This document shows, piece by piece, positions 6,096-6,862 of a DNA stretch of 6,862 nt. The notes beneath the pieces were generated by a model, which was not told the DNA's origin, did no database searches, and was given only the letters and a program-made list of their open reading frames with translations. The position numbers were made by a program, and so were the translations under genes. Source of the stretch: Euryarchaeota archaeon UBA54 (GTDB lineage Archaea > Thermoplasmatota > Poseidoniia > Poseidoniales > Thalassarchaeaceae); assembly GCA_002495735.1 (NCBI GenBank), contig DAGM01000029.1, positions 12,829-19,690 of the forward strand, read 5' to 3'. Position 1 is the first letter of the stretch, and each line of letters starts with the position of its first letter.

Positions 6096-6862
6096 ATGCC
6101 GGAGAATGTGTTGAGTGTTACTGACATGCACAAGATTTACCCAGGAGGAGTCTATGCCGTCCGCGGCATCTCGTTCGAGGTTAACGAAGGTGAGTCGGTG
6201 GCGATCATAGGCTCATCGGGAAGCGGTAAGTCGACTGTGCTGCGATGTATCAACCGACTTATCGAGCCTACTGAAGGAGTCGTGCGGCTGCGCGGCGAGC
6301 ACATCAACACCCCCGGGGCCGATATCAACGATGTCAGATCAAGAATTGGGATGGTTTTCCAGTCATTCGAATTGTTTGCACACCTGAAGGTCATCGACAA
6401 CGTGACACTGGGCCTGAGACATGTCAGAAAGATGGGTAAGGACGAAGCCAAAGAAATAGCAATGTCTGCTCTTGAGCGTGTTGATCTTCTTGACCGAGTC
6501 GATGCGTACCCCGGAAATCTCTCTGGCGGACAGAAGCAAAGGGTAGCCATCGCCCGGGCTCTAGCGATGCGTCCCGAGGTTATGTTGTTCGACGAGCCGA
6601 CTAGCGCCTTGGACCCCGAACTGATAGGCTCGGTTCTCGCAACCATAAGAGGGCTGGCTGACGAGGGCATGACGATGATCATAGTAACTCACGAAATCAG
6701 TTTCGCTAGAGACGTTGCTGACCGCATCATATACCTAGACGAGGGGGTTGTTGCAGAAGAGGGCCCCTCTTCAATCATAGAGAATCCTCAGACTGAACGG
6801 CTCAGGAGGTTCTTGTCCTCGATACACGAAGATGAAGTGCCCGAACAAATTCACGGAGAGTT
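6096..6862 (+). CDS. ABC transporter ATPase, polar amino acid type (GlnQ/HisP-like), 3' end outside window
   Basis: The first 255 residues are visible with no stop; the family is usually about 240-260 residues, so only a short tail is missing. All motor motifs are intact: Walker A GSSGSGKST (39-47), Q-loop Gln89 in MVFQSFELFAHLKV, signature LSGGQKQR (142-149), Walker B VMLFDEPTSALD (162-173), and switch His199 in VTHE. The sequence from the Q-loop on is characteristic of the amino-acid importer branch. The protein should dimerise on the cytoplasmic face and dock to the EAA loop of the preceding permease. The start ATG immediately follows the permease TGA (6093-6095) and is preceded by a strong GGAGGTG, so the two genes are co-translated. 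Only one permease gene is present, implying a permease homodimer unless another subunit lies downstream. Confidence 0.93.
   Translation, partial: MPENVLSVTDMHKIYPGGVYAVRGISFEVNEGESVAIIGSSGSGKSTVLRCINRLIEPTEGVVRLRGEHINTPGADINDVRSRIGMVFQSFELFAHLKVIDNVTLGLRHVRKMGKDEAKEIAMSALERVDLLDRVDAYPGNLSGGQKQRVAIARALAMRPEVMLFDEPTSALDPELIGSVLATIRGLADEGMTMIIVTHEISFARDVADRIIYLDEGVVAEEGPSSIIENPQTERLRRFLSSIHEDEVPEQIHGE

Noticed and set aside
6152..6682. Minus-strand frame of 176 codons opposite the ABC ATPase
   Set aside because: The plus strand carries every ABC ATPase motif in order; the minus product is Ser/Arg-rich with no pattern.

Overview
The window looks like a piece of a marine planktonic archaeal genome, most plausibly Poseidoniales (Marine Group II) or a related Thermoplasmatota lineage. 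The reasons are indirect: tight gene packing, GGAGGTG-type ribosome binding sites inside operons but TATA-like boxes close to the first genes, a solute-binding protein held by a C-terminal membrane anchor, acidic proteins, and roughly 50-55% GC by eye. No rRNA or other marker is present, so the assignment is an inference.

Layout. Positions 1-111 hold the acidic C-terminal tail of an unidentified plus-strand gene. It meets, with no spacer, the end of a four-gene minus-strand cluster that runs from 3700 down to 112: a substrate-binding-protein-like gene, purC (SAICAR synthetase), a class IV (BCAT-like) aminotransferase homologue, and a sulfotransferase-like P-loop protein. Spacings are 19 bp, 8 bp and an 8-bp overlap, so one transcript is likely. 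An 85-bp divergent region (3701-3785) separates this cluster from a plus-strand pair: a large ABC permease fused to an N-terminal beta-propeller (3786-6095) and a GlnQ/HisP-type ATPase (6096 to beyond the window end).

How they fit. The permease, the ATPase and the divergently transcribed binding protein together form a polar-amino-acid-type ABC importer with unusual parts. The binding protein has its two lobes in the reverse of normal order, as in a circular permutation, and ends in a membrane anchor. The permease carries a seven-repeat Ycf48/BNR-like propeller, predicted outside the cell, and a long insert with about three extra hydrophobic segments; part of that insert is strikingly AT-rich. 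The binding protein also lacks the usual amino-acid-contacting Arg and Asp, so the substrate may not be an ordinary amino acid.

The aminotransferase and P-loop pair is a second point of interest. The aminotransferase homologue lacks the Schiff-base Lys and the pyridine-N Glu at their normal positions. Plant BCAT-like proteins, as I remember them, carry the same two domains in a single chain. No tRNA, rRNA, CRISPR array or insertion sequence was seen. Apart from the 85-bp divergent region, there is almost no non-coding DNA.
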